Shown: positions 31,490 to 44,053, counted from the first letter of the stretch. The stretch is DNA of 64,000 nt from Dipteris shenzhenensis (GCA_047967505.1 CM106539.1); one strand, 5' to 3'. Made by a program: numbers and translations. Notes: generated by a model not told the origin, from the letters alone.

Positions 31490-32990
31490 AATGAAGTTTC
31501 AATGACCTTGTGTTTAGGCTTTGCAACGTTTTGTAATGGTTTTCTGTGGAGCCGAAGTCGATTTCCTTGAGTTTCCATTTAGATTGTTGGCATAGCCTTT
31601 GTAGTTCTTGTTGGATGCTCGCATCCGTTCTTATCTGATTTTTTTCTAGTTTGGAAAGGATGTATAGTTTTGTCGAGTCTCGCACTCTTGGATAGTGCCG
31701 TGTAGACTAGGTCGTGCACCTGTTGGGTCAAAAGCAAGTGATTCTAGTGTTAGTCCTTGCGATTGATGGATTGTTCTCCCTGTCGCTGGTTGTATTGGGA
31801 ATTGTCTCATGATGGTGTTTTGTGAGTTGTTGCCAATATGGATCTCGCAGGTCACACGTTGAATCGATGTCCAAGTTACTTGTTTGCGATTATTGTACAA
31901 GTGCCTATGCTTGTAGCGCACACGCTCCCCTGCTCTTCTGTCATTTAGCTCGATCCATATGACAGATGGTCTTCTGGAGATGTCTGCTCCTTTGAAAATG
32001 CCATTGGCACCGTGGACAATCCCATCACTGATGTCAAGGTTTCCTAAGCATATCTCAACCAGTATCCCAGGTTTTAGTTGCAGCTCTTTGTGTAGCCCTA
32101 TTGTTTTTCTTGGGTCCTCGAGGGTCATTATTTTTTTGCTACATGACTTTTGCATGTTATTGTTTGTAATGACGATGTGTTGTGTTCCTTCTATGCTATC
32201 GAACACAGTCTTGTTGTGCTTGTCCTTGACGCTGTTCGTGTAAAACAAGTGCAGGATGTTGTTTTTATCGGGAGGATCTCCATAGTACTTTGCATTTAAG
32301 TTGTGGATGTATTCGATCGTCCGTGTTCCTGCCCTTATTTTGTCGAGGACTTCCAAGAAATCTTTGTTTTCTTCTCGCATTGGCTCATGTCGCTTGTAGC
32401 ATTTTATGTGGTATCTCCAAAAAAGATCCCAGCATGGATGTCGTTATTGTATGCTCGTTGAAAATCCATGAGTCTTTTACGGGGCTTGCTTGGCATAAAT
32501 TGCCACATAGCAAGACATCCATGCCACCAAATGGTTTCTTGTGATTGTGCTTTATCTCCCTCATTTGCATGTCCATTGCAAGGAATGTATTGATTCCTAC
32601 CAGTGATATTTCGTCCACCAATATTGCCGCAACATTATTGTATTGTGCAGCTAACTTGCCTGCCGAGACAAGCATGTGTAAGAGCTTGTCAGTAGCGGTA
32701 GGTGCAGGGATGCATGTATGGTGTTGCCGTCTATTGCTCAAGCTACTTTGCCAGTGTAAGCTAGTAGCAACACTCTCGGTGAATCTATGTCCTCAGTGGA
32801 TTTGTGCGAGTAGAGGCATCGCAAAGCCTTTGCTATTGCCAGCGCAACGAATGTTTTTCTTGCCCCCGTGTTGCCCGAAACGAACAAGTGCAGTGGCTCG
32901 TCTGAGTTTGTTCTTTTTCTTAGCATAATGTCGTCCAGAATGTTTCGCTGTTCTGTGTTCATTCCTCTCAGCATTTGGGCGCATGTATCA
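31490..32990 (-). pseudogene. Helentron PIF1-type helicase
   Basis: Motif I is FVSGNTGARKTF (32878-32846), where the family has GxxGxGKT: the Gly before Lys is Arg (AGA). Motif II is AAILVDEISLV (about 32633-32600) and motif III is PFGGMDVLLCGNLCQASPV, with GN where GD is usual. Further on come DPRKTIGLHKELQLKPG and ATGRTIHQSQGLTLES (motif VI region, about 31760). The order and spacing are those of Helitron SF1B helicases. At least two frame changes break it, and the altered motifs would have abolished ATP hydrolysis. Confidence 0.83.
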
Positions 32991-33649
32991 TTAGCAATTG
33001 CGTTTTGATTGCACTATTGGAGTCTGTCGTTGTTCTTTGTTGGCCTAGTTCGTGTCATGTCATCTCCGAAGTCGTACTCGTCACCTGATAGTAGTGGAAT
33101 GTCATTGCTATTGTTTTCTATGGATTCCTCACTGTTGGAGTTTGATCTTGTCGGGGCAATGGCTGACTTCAGGAACAACGACTGATTGAAATCAATAAGC
33201 AGTTGGTGATGTTCGTAGATGTCTTTCCAAGTTGGAAATGTTGGATTTAGTTTGTGCTCTCTATTTTATTTCTGAATAGTAGATATAGCAAGCATAACTC
33301 CCTGTAATGGTTCTCGGGGTCTTTGTGCTTGTTGTAATTATTGAATCGTATTATTCTCTCTTTTTTTATTTTGATGTTTCCTTTCGTCACCGTGTAGTTG
33401 CTAGCAAACGAAGCCAGGCATATGGCATGCAAAGAAGGTGCCCTTTTGGTGTACTTTGTGATAATATCATCAAAGAAGATGTCGATGCTTTCGAGTTACA
33501 GTAACTCTAGTTGAGCACGGCGCTTTAGCAGTACTATCCTCCCCTCGATGGGGTTTGTGTTTATGTATGTAAAGTCTCTTGTTGAAGTTGTCAAGGGAAG
33601 CGAAAGGCAAAGGTAGAGAGCTTGTTGGGCACTGATGTGTTGTGTGTTT

Positions 33650-35263
33650 AGAATCACATTTCCAACCTTGCGAATGCGCGATCATCAGCCGGAGCATTTC
33701 CCCTGACGCTCTGCTCCATTGCTATCTTCACTGCCACATTTGTCTCTTTGTCAATTTTTGTATTGTACGATGTGCAGTATGTTGCTACCCCGTGTGGGTT
33801 CACGACGAATTGGATGTCTGTGTTTGCCCCCCAAAGCTTCATCAAAGCTAAATTGAAATTGTTCATGTAGGTGTCCCTTGGTCTCTTCTCAAGAAGACTT
33901 TCGCTTCAAAGAGGCTACTTCTAAGCGCCAGTTCATAGTCCTCGTCGGTTATCGACAATTCTTGGAGGAAGGCATCGAGCGTCGGCACATCGATCGTTTT
34001 GTCACGCAAGGTTCTTTTAATCTTTTGAAAGTTTGATTTGTGCCATTCCATGTCCATCTCGCTGGGCAAAGGCCTCATGATTTTCGTCTGCCTCATTGGT
34101 GGCCTGGGAAAGCCGAACCTGCAATCCCTTTTTTTCTTTTTGAATGTGTGCCTATGGCAGTGTGTTTGCAAATCAAATTGGTTGCTATTTGTTGTGATCC
34201 ACCTGTCAATGAATTTTGTAATACTATTGTCACTGCTCATCCCGAAAAGCAGCGCATCATTTATCCATAGCAACCCATGGTTGTGTTGGTTACCTCTGTT
34301 TTGAAATTCTATCACAAAAAAGAAATCGATAATTTTCCCAGAATGCTCTCATCTTGTCGGAGCAAAGTCTTCAAAGCCCTGAATCGATGTACATAATACT
34401 GCCTCGTTGTTACGAGGTTTGCCGTGGTCAACTCTTGCACGTCGTAGTTATTGTTGCTGGTGTCGCTCAGAATGTTGGTATGTCTTAGTTCACAGAGGCA
34501 TCGAACAAGCGGCTCCCACCGTTTCTCGATCGCAGAAAGTGTGACAAAGAGTGTCGGGGCTCCGAGCTGCCTGACCATGGCAAACAGGTTTCTTTTGAGT
34601 CACTGCTTGTAATCTGCTGATGTCTTGAGGCACATGAAGTCCCGGAATCCAATTTTAGATTGCAGTAGTCTTTCAATGTTTGTGCCGATCCTCGCTGTCC
34701 CTGCCTCAATTGTTCTTCCCTGCAATTGTGCCTTCCTTAGCCGGATCCATGTAGAGGACAGCAGGTGCCGCACTAGCACTTCCATTGTCTTGAAGAACAG
34801 GTTCTCAATGGAGAGTGCAAATTGTCGATCCTCATTGCGTAGCTCCCACTTGACTATGTCTTGGTAACTTTCTCTATCGAATGCACAGTACATTCTTGGG
34901 CACTTGAAAAAGAGAGTCGGAAACGCGAGTCTGGCATCTATCCGCAATGAAGGAATGCAGCTAGCGAAGAAAACATGGGGATCAAAATAGATGCCGGGCA
35001 GGGGGGGGGGAGGGGAGGGGAGGAGGCCAAGGAAATGGTAAGTTTTCGCTGTTGCACAGTCTTCTCGGTTGAGGTCGTCAGCGATAGTGATCTGGTCTGT
35101 TGGAGGGCCATCTAAATCCACCTTAACAATCATGAAGGCGATTGTGTCAATGACCAACGTGAAAGGCGCCCTCAAGTTCTCCATCAGATTCGCGACCCAT
35201 GGTGCATACCGGCGAATGAATGGTGTCTCGAATTGCCTCATTCCCATCAATGGTTGCATTTTC
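33650..35263 (-). pseudogene. Helentron Rep domain (HUH nickase relic)
   Basis: The frames include GTARIGTNIERLLQSKIGFRD, RNLFAMVRQLGAPTLFVTLS, VIEFQNRGNQHNHGLLW (HUH motif His-Asn-His, about 34312-34262) and THCHRHTFKKKKRDCRFGFP (Cys/His cluster). The Y2 region is GANTDIQFVVNPHGVATYCTS then YNTK, with two tyrosines four apart (about 33779-33765). These are the single-strand nicking residues of Helitron/helentron Rep. A TGA near 34597 (after ADYKQ), a frame change at about 34315 before the HUH block and others show decay. Confidence 0.82.
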
Positions 35264-35449
35264 GAATTGCCTCGTTCCCATCAATGGTTGCATTTTCGAA
35301 TTGGACCTCGTGCAAGTGGCTCACAATTTCTTTCGGGGAAATTTTTGGAATGTGGCGTGCAATGTTTGAGCTCGCTGAAAATCAAGGACAATGTACTTTG
35401 TAAGCACGAGAGCGTGAGAAGAACCAAATAGTTCCTAGGTGTCTTCCAT

Positions 35450-38040
35450 GATATGACCAAACCGTGATGCTTGGGATGTTAGTGCATCTCCTGTTTCCTC
35501 GCAAAAGCAAAATAGAACATACCACTGTAAGTGAAATGATGTAAGTTGATTGCCAAAATGCAAATGAATGGATTGGTGTAGAATAGTGTAAAGAGAGAGC
35601 GAGTAAGTCTTTCATTTGTTTTTACATAGCATTGAACTTGAGTTTGAACTTGATTTGCAACTGCAACACAATGAGTTGGGTTTGTAATTGACAAACTTGA
35701 CACAATGATGGTGCTACACCCAAAATTGTTTAGAGAGGGCACAAATACATTTACTCTCTTTGCATCTTGCCAATGCTTTTTTACTACAGCTGCTACCGAG
35801 CGTTTTTATTAAAGTGGAATACTTTGCCTTGCAACGTTGCAGTTTCGATCATTCTGAGCTTAATGCACCTTTTCGAACAAATTGCAAGGTCTACTTGCGA
35901 GGTACACTGTCCATCAATATGGCCCTTGCATTAATCAAAAGGCGACCGGTCGCGTCATAAGAAGAGAAAACGTTGTCATGAAACAAGACTATGAGTGCAA
36001 CGCTGTGCCAAGAGCATTCTTTTTTTCCCAAGAGAAAACATTATAACAGAGAACCTCATCAGAGAGGCTTTAGAAAGGATATTAATTATTTGCGAAACTC
36101 GACCACAGGAATCCTTACATTTATATAACAAGATCATCTCCCGACTACAAAACAATTGAAGGCAGAAAGCCTGACGAACCAAGAGAGTTGTCCAATCTCC
36201 TTGATTTACGATTAATACTTTCAGATTACAAAGCTCTTTATCATTTATTCTAGATGGCTCTCCGTCGCACCAATATAGCTCCACTGCTCTCTCTGGGATA
36301 TTTCGTAGTGCCGCAGGGAGCTTGAAATTCTGCTTTGGTATTTTTACCAGCAATCCCTCCCAAAATCAACATAAGGTGAAGTCACAAGGGTCCAAATGAG
36401 AATAATAACCAAAATTGTACCAAAAGGGAGAGCTGCACTAGAATCGCAACAGTGTTCAAGAAACAAAATGTCAAGAAAAGAGGACCGCAAAATAGACAGC
36501 CAGTTAACAGCACATTGCGCACCTGCAAAACAATATGTTGCGCAGCTTCAATCCAATGACAACCTGAAGAAGGACAATAGGAAACTACTGAATGTCAGCT
36601 CACCCAATTGGCTCCTTCAAGTTGTTGGTAAAAGGAAGCTGCGCTATAGCTTGCAATTCCTAATGTGAGAGCATATATCACAACAAGTGCGGTCTAGAGT
36701 GCACCTCGGTTGTAAGGGTAGAAAACACCAACTACAGCCAGCATGAATATGAAGATGGCACTGCAAGTCCGAATTCAACTTGAATAAAACCATATAGAAT
36801 CTACCAAGTGCCTTTTGATAAAGCGCATGCAAATCCAATTATTCACAGAATTTCAACACTCACAGGGCAGGCAATTGAGTGCCGCTTCCAAGCACAGCAC
36901 AGAACAATGACTTGTTCGAAGGATATCTGAAAACGTCTCCAGCCCATTTCCTCTTGGTCCTCAGCTGTCTCATCATCGCGTGAATACCTGAAGTGCGACA
37001 GTTTGCTGGCGAAGCTGGACATGCCTAAAAGGGAGCAGAAGATACGACGAAAAGCTTGAGAAGCACTCGATTCGGAGCCAATGGCCATGTGCACTGTCCA
37101 ACACTGCCCCAAGGAAAACTGTGGCGAACCTGACTAAGGACAAAGATTTTTTGAGCCGAAACTTTGCAATCAATATTCCTCTGGACATGCGCTCCATTCT
37201 GAGGTTGAACTTGAGAAATTGACCGAAGCGATTTCAAAGCAGCAGCATCGCTCAGAGGGAGGGGAACTTTGAAGTTTCAAGGAGAGACAGACCGGTGGAA
37301 AGTGCAACATGCAGCCTAAACAGGACAAATCCCCACAGTAAGGAAGGAGGACGCGATATACACGCACATCCATGCAGACTCGAGGACGGGAAGCCATGCA
37401 GCAATATTGATTGGCCAAACTCAACGAAACACATAGCAACATGTGGGTGGCACTTGGACTACAAAGAAGGGACAACATGTGCAATTCTAATTTTCATGAA
37501 ATAAATAAAACAACCATTTTCACTTTCATGAGGTGACACACCATTACTTAGGCTTCCACTTTAAAAGTGGCAGGCCAAAAAGAATACAATGGAGATGTAG
37601 GAAAACTAGAGATAAATGAAGGAGAGAGAGGGGGTGGGGGGGAGAGAGAGAGAGAGAGAGAGAGAGCTGGAGGATTTCAAGGGAAAGAAATAGAAACTGG
37701 TGAGTTTCTGAATTTTGGCTTTCACAGAACACACACTGGCCACTATACCCTCCCCCCCGGGGCAGGCCAAACATGGAGGAAATGGTGGAGATCACACGGT
37801 CCCAAGCAATCACAAAAAAGAGATGAAATTTTAGGGGAAAACGAATTTCATCTTTCTCAAAGGGTGCCTATACTAAGGCCTTCCCTAGACGGCGGGCTAA
37901 ATTTACGAATTAAAATACACTATAATATAACATCCAAACAAAAAATAGACAAAACGGTTTACTTTTATTCAATATGAAGTATTGTTTACAAAAGACCAGT
38001 TGAACCAGTAACACCCGTAATACCAAAAATCCGGTAACAG
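35450..38040. other. Segment without recognised genes
   Basis: No family was recognised on either strand. Short open frames here (for example 35976-36353 and 37170-37484 on minus, 37567-37977 on plus) show no known motif. A GA tract (37642-37668) is present. Confidence 0.45.
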
Positions 38041-38049
38041 AATACATGA

Positions 38050-40110
38050 AACCTAGCCCAACCACCGGCAGACTACTGAGTTTTTGTTAATAAATTGCAC
38101 ATAGCAGTTGTTAAAGACAGAAGCATGCAACAAGGCGACAGGAGCTCCACAATAGCTCAATCCCAAAACTTTCATAGCAACAGGAGAAACCCGGGACAAC
38201 TCTTCCAACAACTCTGAATCATCATCTCCAAACAAAGCACCAAAGTCCATCTCCGTCGCCAGTCATAGAACCACCACCAAGATGCATCGCCATAGGAGAA
38301 GAAATACCACAAACACCAGCACTCGTAACATAACCAGGAGAACATGTCACAGAAGGAGGAGAAACACCAGAAACCACAACAACATCTGCAAAAGCATGAT
38401 CCACCAAACCAGGAGAACCAAGACCATCGAAAGGAATTTCCACAGCAACATTACCGACAACAGAACATCCGTGACCAAAAGCAGCACCATCAACTAAACC
38501 ACCATAGAGAGCAGCATTAGATGAAACTTGCAGAAACTTGCAGACCACCTGCTACAGACCTGAATTCCCTCATACAACCCAGAACATCAGTGCAACTCCG
38601 ACCACCAATATCTACATTCTTCTTAAGAGCAAAATCTACAAAGCCTTCAAGCTTTGACGTAGCACCCAAATCTCCACCACAATCCATATCACCAACTGCC
38701 AAACAAAGGAAAGATCCATCAACACACACCACAACATAAACAAATCAAATTAAAAACCAACATCATAAACACATACCTACTGATGTAAAACCACCCGAAC
38801 ATCCCACACTCACCGCAACTGCATCAGAGACATTAGAAATAAGCGCTAACTGCAACGCCCACACAAAAACCTCGATAACAAACAATAATATATACACAAA
38901 CCACATAAAAATCAACAGAACGACATACATTACCTGAGCAGACAACATTACCAATAGGAGACTCAATATCAAAATTCCGAACATTAATAGCCTCGCAAGA
39001 AACAACCACCACGTCAACTCTCTGAGAATACGACTTTACATTTTCTTCCAAAACCTAGGATAAGTCCTCAAATTCCCCAACTCATCGTAAGGATTTGAAA
39101 CGATCGATTGTGCAGCAGCAATCCTCAACGAGTTACTCTTATCATATTTTCGATAGCTGGAAACCCTCTTGGCAGCAGCATCGCAACTAATAATTGTTAG
39201 CATGGAGCGAACCAATCTATTGAGACTTCTCACTTGCATAACTCGTGTTAAACTAGACCTACAAATCGGAAAACAATTACACACACAAATACAAAAAAAA
39301 CAACAACGTCATATGATACTCACCTGAGTCGAGAAGTTTTCAATAACCTATAAAAACAGAAACCTAGAATTTGGAACACCATCTTGAACAAGAGGCAAAT
39401 GACATATGAGTTGATCATAAGTTCTCACAACATCCTCCTCATGTACACGGACACCAGTCCTAAAGTCAGACTTTTGATACCGATTCAAAGTGACCACATA
39501 ATTCTTGCTAAGATGTTGATTGTACCTATCCAACACACAAAACAACAATCAAACAACACAACACATGCAAACCAAAAAAAAAAAGCATATGCAAAAAACT
39601 CGAAAACTTACTCAACATGTTCACCTAGTTAATCACATCCTCTCGCAATATCCGCACGCAAAACAGAATGCAATTCCTTGCCTCCCCGATACAAAACCTA
39701 GAAAGGCAATAATATGCGAACCTCTTCTGAACACCTCTAGGGTGATAAATGCAAAAATCAAGATCCTCCAATATTCGACGTTCTTCACCAACACCAACTA
39801 CACTGTCACCCTCCTTCTCCTTCTCAGAACCCTGCTGAACATACCGGTTCATAGCTTGAACTACCGCACATTGGGCAGCCCTTCACAATATCTATGGGAC
39901 CCTCAATTTTACCTGAAGCCACAACACGAACCTCCTGCTCACTCCTCAAAATACGACTAATGCATCGAAACACACCCATTATACTTTCGGGTGGATAGAG
40001 ACTACTTGTAGAAAAAACCGCTTCAGGATATCGTAAAAAGCCTAGTCCGGGCTTGTAGCTCTTCTGGTTGCTTTCGATATTTCTATGTGCTGTAAAGCTT
40101 TTTTAGAGAT
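38050..40110 (-). pseudogene. Unidentified multi-exon gene-like locus with four tiny introns, decayed
   Basis: On minus from 40110: an open stretch ending in KGCPMCGSSSYEPVC (Cys-x2-Cys near 39870), a continuation in another frame to about 39612 (LEDLDFCIYHPRGVQKRFAY), then exons 39525-39324 (RYNQHLSKNYVVTLNRYQKS), 39258-38934 (LNRLVRSMLTIISCDAAAKR), 38849-38777 and 38695 to about 38053, which ends in an acidic MDFGALFGDDDSELLEEL stretch. Introns 39526-39611, 39259-39323, 38850-38933 and 38696-38776 (86, 65, 84 and 81 bp) all have GT...AG ends. Some stops and a frameshift near 39845 indicate decay. I do not recognise the family. It could be a transposon ORF or a captured gene. Confidence 0.5.
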
Positions 40111-40139
40111 AAGTCCCTTTTCATATCCTCATCTAGAAG

Positions 40140-42150
40140 ACATTCAAGGCCATCCGTTGACAATGGACCATTGACATCATAACCCTCTCCTCCATGAGAT
40201 TTGCTTGGTTGAAATCCTGGGCATGCATGGCATTGTATTCTTCCTTGCTTTCATATGCAACCAAGGAGTAGAATGCAAGCACTTCATGTGCTTCAATCCA
40301 ATTGATGTTGGAGAAATGGGCAGACTGTGTAGAAGGTTGTGTGCTAGAGGGATCAGCCGTTCGCTATGCAGTTGATGGGCTAGTGGGTTGAGGCTGTAGG
40401 GGATGTATGATGTTTGCAGTGAGCTAAAGAAAGAAGAAATCTCCAGCTAATCCAAGAAGAAATGCCCTGCTGATCCAAGCCTGTTTAGTGGTAGGCACTG
40501 AAGGATGGCTTTTTTGTGTAGCTCTAGCATGTCTTGTTGATCATCATGGAGTTCACTCCTTGGACTGCTTTTCTTTTTCTTTTATTTATTGGGCTTCCTG
40601 TTCTACACATAGCCTGGCTACTTCATGCTCCATCTTTTCTTTTCTATGATGCTCCATATAAGCTTTGTATTCTTGCTTGTCCCATGCCTTGCTCTCCTTT
40701 GATGTTTAGCCTTTGCCATATCCTCTTCATTGGTGGCCTTCTCTTTGTTCCTTTTGAATTGTTGTGGGGATGGGAGCTGATATTGAGGGGGCTACAGGAC
40801 TTTTTGAGGCATCAAGGGTAAATTTCTAGGCAACCAAACCATAAGCTCCACAAGGGAAGTCCATGTTCTTCATCATGCGATAGATAACCAGCATGAGAAT
40901 CATTGGGTTGCCAATATTTTGATCGTGATGGTGGCAAAGGTTGCAGAGTGCCTTGAGGAAGTATTGTCCACTTGGTGGCATAGGGTTTGTGCAAGTAGGC
41001 CAATGGATTAGGGGTAATATTTTTAGGATGGTCTGTCGTTTCCACCTTAATCAAAAACTGAAATGCTCATGTAGATTCGACCAGGATATAGATGGCACTA
41101 GCCCTGTGCTTCTCCTCGCAGCCCTCCTCTGATTGTCAAACTTTTGAAGGTTGTCCCTCATATCCTTCTTCAAAAATTTTCAGTTAGCTTTATCCGCCTA
41201 GCTGGGTTTAGGCTTCTTTGCTACGATGGCATCTCGCAAGTCCGACCTGGATGCTTCAAGATAGCACACATGCGCTCTCTCATGTAATTGTCATCGAACT
41301 CCCACCTGGAGGGGTTAGGGTATTGTCTTTTCAATTCCTCGATGACTGCCTTCTTCTTTTCGTCATCCTGGTGCCGCCAGTCAATTGTTATACCGCTCTT
41401 GCAATGGTGGCTCATCGACCATGGTGGCCATCACTTCTTTGCCTTTTTTAGTTTCTATGATCTCTTTATCCATAATGAGGTCATAGTACAGGTCCTCAGG
41501 CGAGGGAGTGGCAGTAGCAGAGCTAGAGCGAGGGGTGGTACTGCGAGCATTTACAAAGCGAGGAGTAGTAGAGGGAGTGGGCTCTGGGGGGTGCCTCTAA
41601 CTGTGAGTGGAGAGGGCAAGGGACATGACTGGTATTGGGTTCATGACCAAGTGGAGACCTGTAGGGATGTGAGTGTGCTGACTCGTCTACATCCCTCGAG
41701 TCACCACAGTAGCCTCGACCCTTCCTACTCTTCTTAGACTGAAGATGGGTACACTCGTGTGATGACCCCTCGGTCGAAGGGGCTACAGGGGACGGCTGTC
41801 GAGTATGTCTAACCGTCGATGGCCCTGATCTACTTGTGAGGGATGTAGGAGAGGGAATAGCTGAGGTCCTTTGGGACGGTAGAGAGAAGAATCTCATTGT
41901 GTCCCATCGCTCATGGATGCGACAAACTCATCGAGACTCCCGAGGAAGCCATGGGTTGCTAGCAAAGGAGTTCCCTGAGGTGTAGTCGCAGTGTTAGGCC
42001 TGAGAGGAGTGGCCCAGGGGTATTTGCAGGGGTAGGCCCCTTAGGAGTCGGCTGAGGGGAATCAAAGTCCTCGCTAGAGAGTACAGATCATGACGTCTCC
42101 TCCTACGAGGGGTTTTGTACTCTCCGGACATGCGGCGTGATGCCATGTCT
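40140..42150 (-). pseudogene. Transposon-like ORF remnant of unknown family
   Basis: On minus a frame starts with ATG at about 42146 (MASRRMSGEYKTPRRRRRHD, basic), goes through a Ser/Pro/His-rich stretch (41897-41523) and reaches EEKKKAVIEELKRQYPNPS-like wording with WEFDDNYMRERMCAILKH (41400-41240), followed by WKFLKKDMRDNLQKF near 41165. Frames then break up. A basic N-terminus, a low-complexity linker and a helical Trp/Arg block resemble second ORFs of CACTA-type transposons, but no domain is certain. Confidence 0.35.
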
Positions 42151-42477
42151 AATTTGGGGGGATTGGACAAACGCAGACACAAACATGAAAACAAAAACAA
42201 ACACAAGAGCGGGTAGAAGTGGAAAGACAATTTACTTAAAAGACAATTTATTAGTTTAAACTCAAATTCAATTTAATAAAACTATGAAAAGATAATGATT
42301 TACTTAAGACAATTATGAAAGGACAACTATTTACTTAAGACAAGTGGAATCCAAGGGAGTTTTCATATACAAAAAATATCGCAAAAAATAGTATTGTTAA
42401 ATAAGAGTTCTCATATACAAAAAATATCACGAAAATAGTATTACTAAGCAAGATTTGTCTCCAAAAGACATTCTCCA

Positions 42478-43078
42478 AAAATTCCAAAGAGAAAAAGAGG
42501 AAAAGAGAAGAAAAGAGAGGAAAAGAGGAAAAGAGAGAAGGAAAGAGAGGAAAAGAGAGAAAAAGAGAGAAAAAGAGAGGAGGATGAAAGAGAGGATGAA
42601 AGAGTGAAAGAAAAAGAGAGGAAACAAGAGGAGGAAAGAGATGAGGAAAAGAGAGGGAAGAAGAGAGGAAAAGAGAGAAGGAAAGAGAGGAGGAAAAGAG
42701 AGGAAAAGAGAGGGGAGGAGAGGATAGAAGAGATGAAAATAGAGAAGGAAAAGAGAGAAGAGGATGAAAGAGAGGAAAAGAGAGTGAAAGAGAGGAGGAG
42801 AAGAGAGGGAAAGAGAAGGAAAAGAGAGAAGGAAAGAGAGGAAAAGAGAGGATAAAAGAGGAAAAGAGAGGGGAAAAGAGAGGAAGAGAGGATGAAAGAG
42901 AGGAAAAGAGAGGAAAAAAGAGAGGGGAAAAGAAGAGGAAAGGAGAGAATGAAAGAGAGGAAAAAGGAGGAAAAGAGAGAATGAAAGAGAGGAGGAAAAG
43001 AGAGGAAAAGAGAGAGGGGAAAGAGAGGAAGAGAGAGGAAAAGAGAGACGAGAAGAGAGGAGAAAAGAGAACAAGAGC
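42478..43078 (+). repeat. 600-bp almost pure purine (GA-rich) tract
   Basis: The plus strand is built of GGAAAAGAGA, GAGAGGAAAAG and GGATGAAAGAGA variants with very few pyrimidines for about 600 bp. Long open frames on minus in all three phases (up to 255 codons, only Phe, Ser, Leu and Pro) are a by-product of composition. The repeat is irregular, not a fixed-length satellite. Confidence 0.95.
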
Positions 43079-43859
43079 TCCTACATCCATCACTAGCTGC
43101 AAGCCAATGCAATTACGAAAATAAAAGCAAAATTAAAAAAGAGAGGAAGCAATTTCTTACCTAGAAATGACATGCCCTGGCACTAGATAATCCCGCTCGG
43201 AAGAGGAGGTGTTTCGTGTTTCGTGTACTGGCCCTATAAAAGAGAGAAAATGTACCATTTTTAAGAAAACTAGTTAGTGAAAGGAGGAGTTTAGAGAAGC
43301 AACATTCCAAAGGGATTGGATTGAGGAGACAAAGAGAAGCCTACAAACAAGGAGAAAGCATGAAAACAATAGGTATAACTTTCATACTCTTCTCTTTCAT
43401 GATTGTTTTTTGTGTATTGTTTCTTCCTTTAAAGAGAAAAGGAAAGGAAAGGAGGAGAGAAACTTTAGAAAAAGGAAGGGAAAGTGAAAGTAGAGGAAGG
43501 GAAAGTAGAGAAATACCAAAAAAAGAAGAGGTGAGCTTTCTTTCACCAAATCTCGTTTTTGGTCCTTCAACTCTGAAAATCAAGCATGAAAATGAGCACA
43601 TGGGCTTAGCAATGCAAGGAGAAACATGCTTCAACACTCACAAAACGAAATGGGGGAAGGCAAAACCTATTGTTTAAATACACACCTTCTTGGAAAACGT
43701 ACTTTCACATGAGTAGAGAGGGAGCACAAGTGTTGGGAGAGGGGCTGGGTAGGGGTGAGGAGTGTGGGGAAGAGGTTGGAGGAAGGTGAGGTCACCAAAG
43801 GTGAGGAAGGACGAGAGGTTGTGAGGGGCGGCAATGCATGGGTTTCAAGCTTTAGCTCC

Positions 43860-43965
43860 TAGAGTCGGTATATACCGACTCTGTATATCCTTTAAAGGTC
43901 AGTATATACCAATGGAACAAGGCATAAAGTCGGTATATAATGACGGTATAGGGCATAAAAGCTAC
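43860..43965. repeat. GTCGGTATATA motif cluster, candidate CACTA subterminal repeats
   Basis: GAGTCGGTATATACCGACTC (palindrome, about 43863), GGTCAGTATATACC (about 43897) and AAGTCGGTATATAATGACGG (about 43928) occur within 100 bp, about 100 bp upstream of the transposase start. CACTA elements carry short repeated motifs in direct and inverted order near their ends, where the element's DNA-binding protein sits. No CACTA terminus was located. Confidence 0.45.
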
Positions 43966-44053
43966 CAATAGGCATTAAAGCTAACAATAGGCTATTTTTT
44001 GGATCTTGAATGGATTTCCTTGCATTTTGTGTTGTGATTTTGGAGGTGTGCAG

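Larger units (their letters stand above)
30930..35263 (-). mobile_element. Helentron-like rolling-circle element, Rep-helicase-endonuclease, decayed
   Basis: On minus, in order: Rep (about 35263-33650), a linker with ICLASFASNY (near 33420), a PIF1-type helicase (about 32990-31490) and an AP-type endonuclease (31460-30940). This Rep-Hel-EN order defines helentrons, a Helitron branch well known from fish, other animals and oomycetes; ordinary plant Helitrons lack the endonuclease. Many frameshifts and stops show the copy is dead. The ends could not be located: no clear terminal inverted repeat or 3' hairpin was found, so the limits are those of coding similarity. A G-rich insertion (34997-35020) and a 37-bp tandem duplication (about 35230-35300) disturb the Rep region. 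Confidence 0.8.

Noticed and set aside
42335-43112. Three long overlapping minus-strand ORFs (215-255 codons) rich in Phe, Ser and Leu
   Set aside because: They are open in all three phases because the plus strand is almost pure purine; no domain or codon bias supports a protein.
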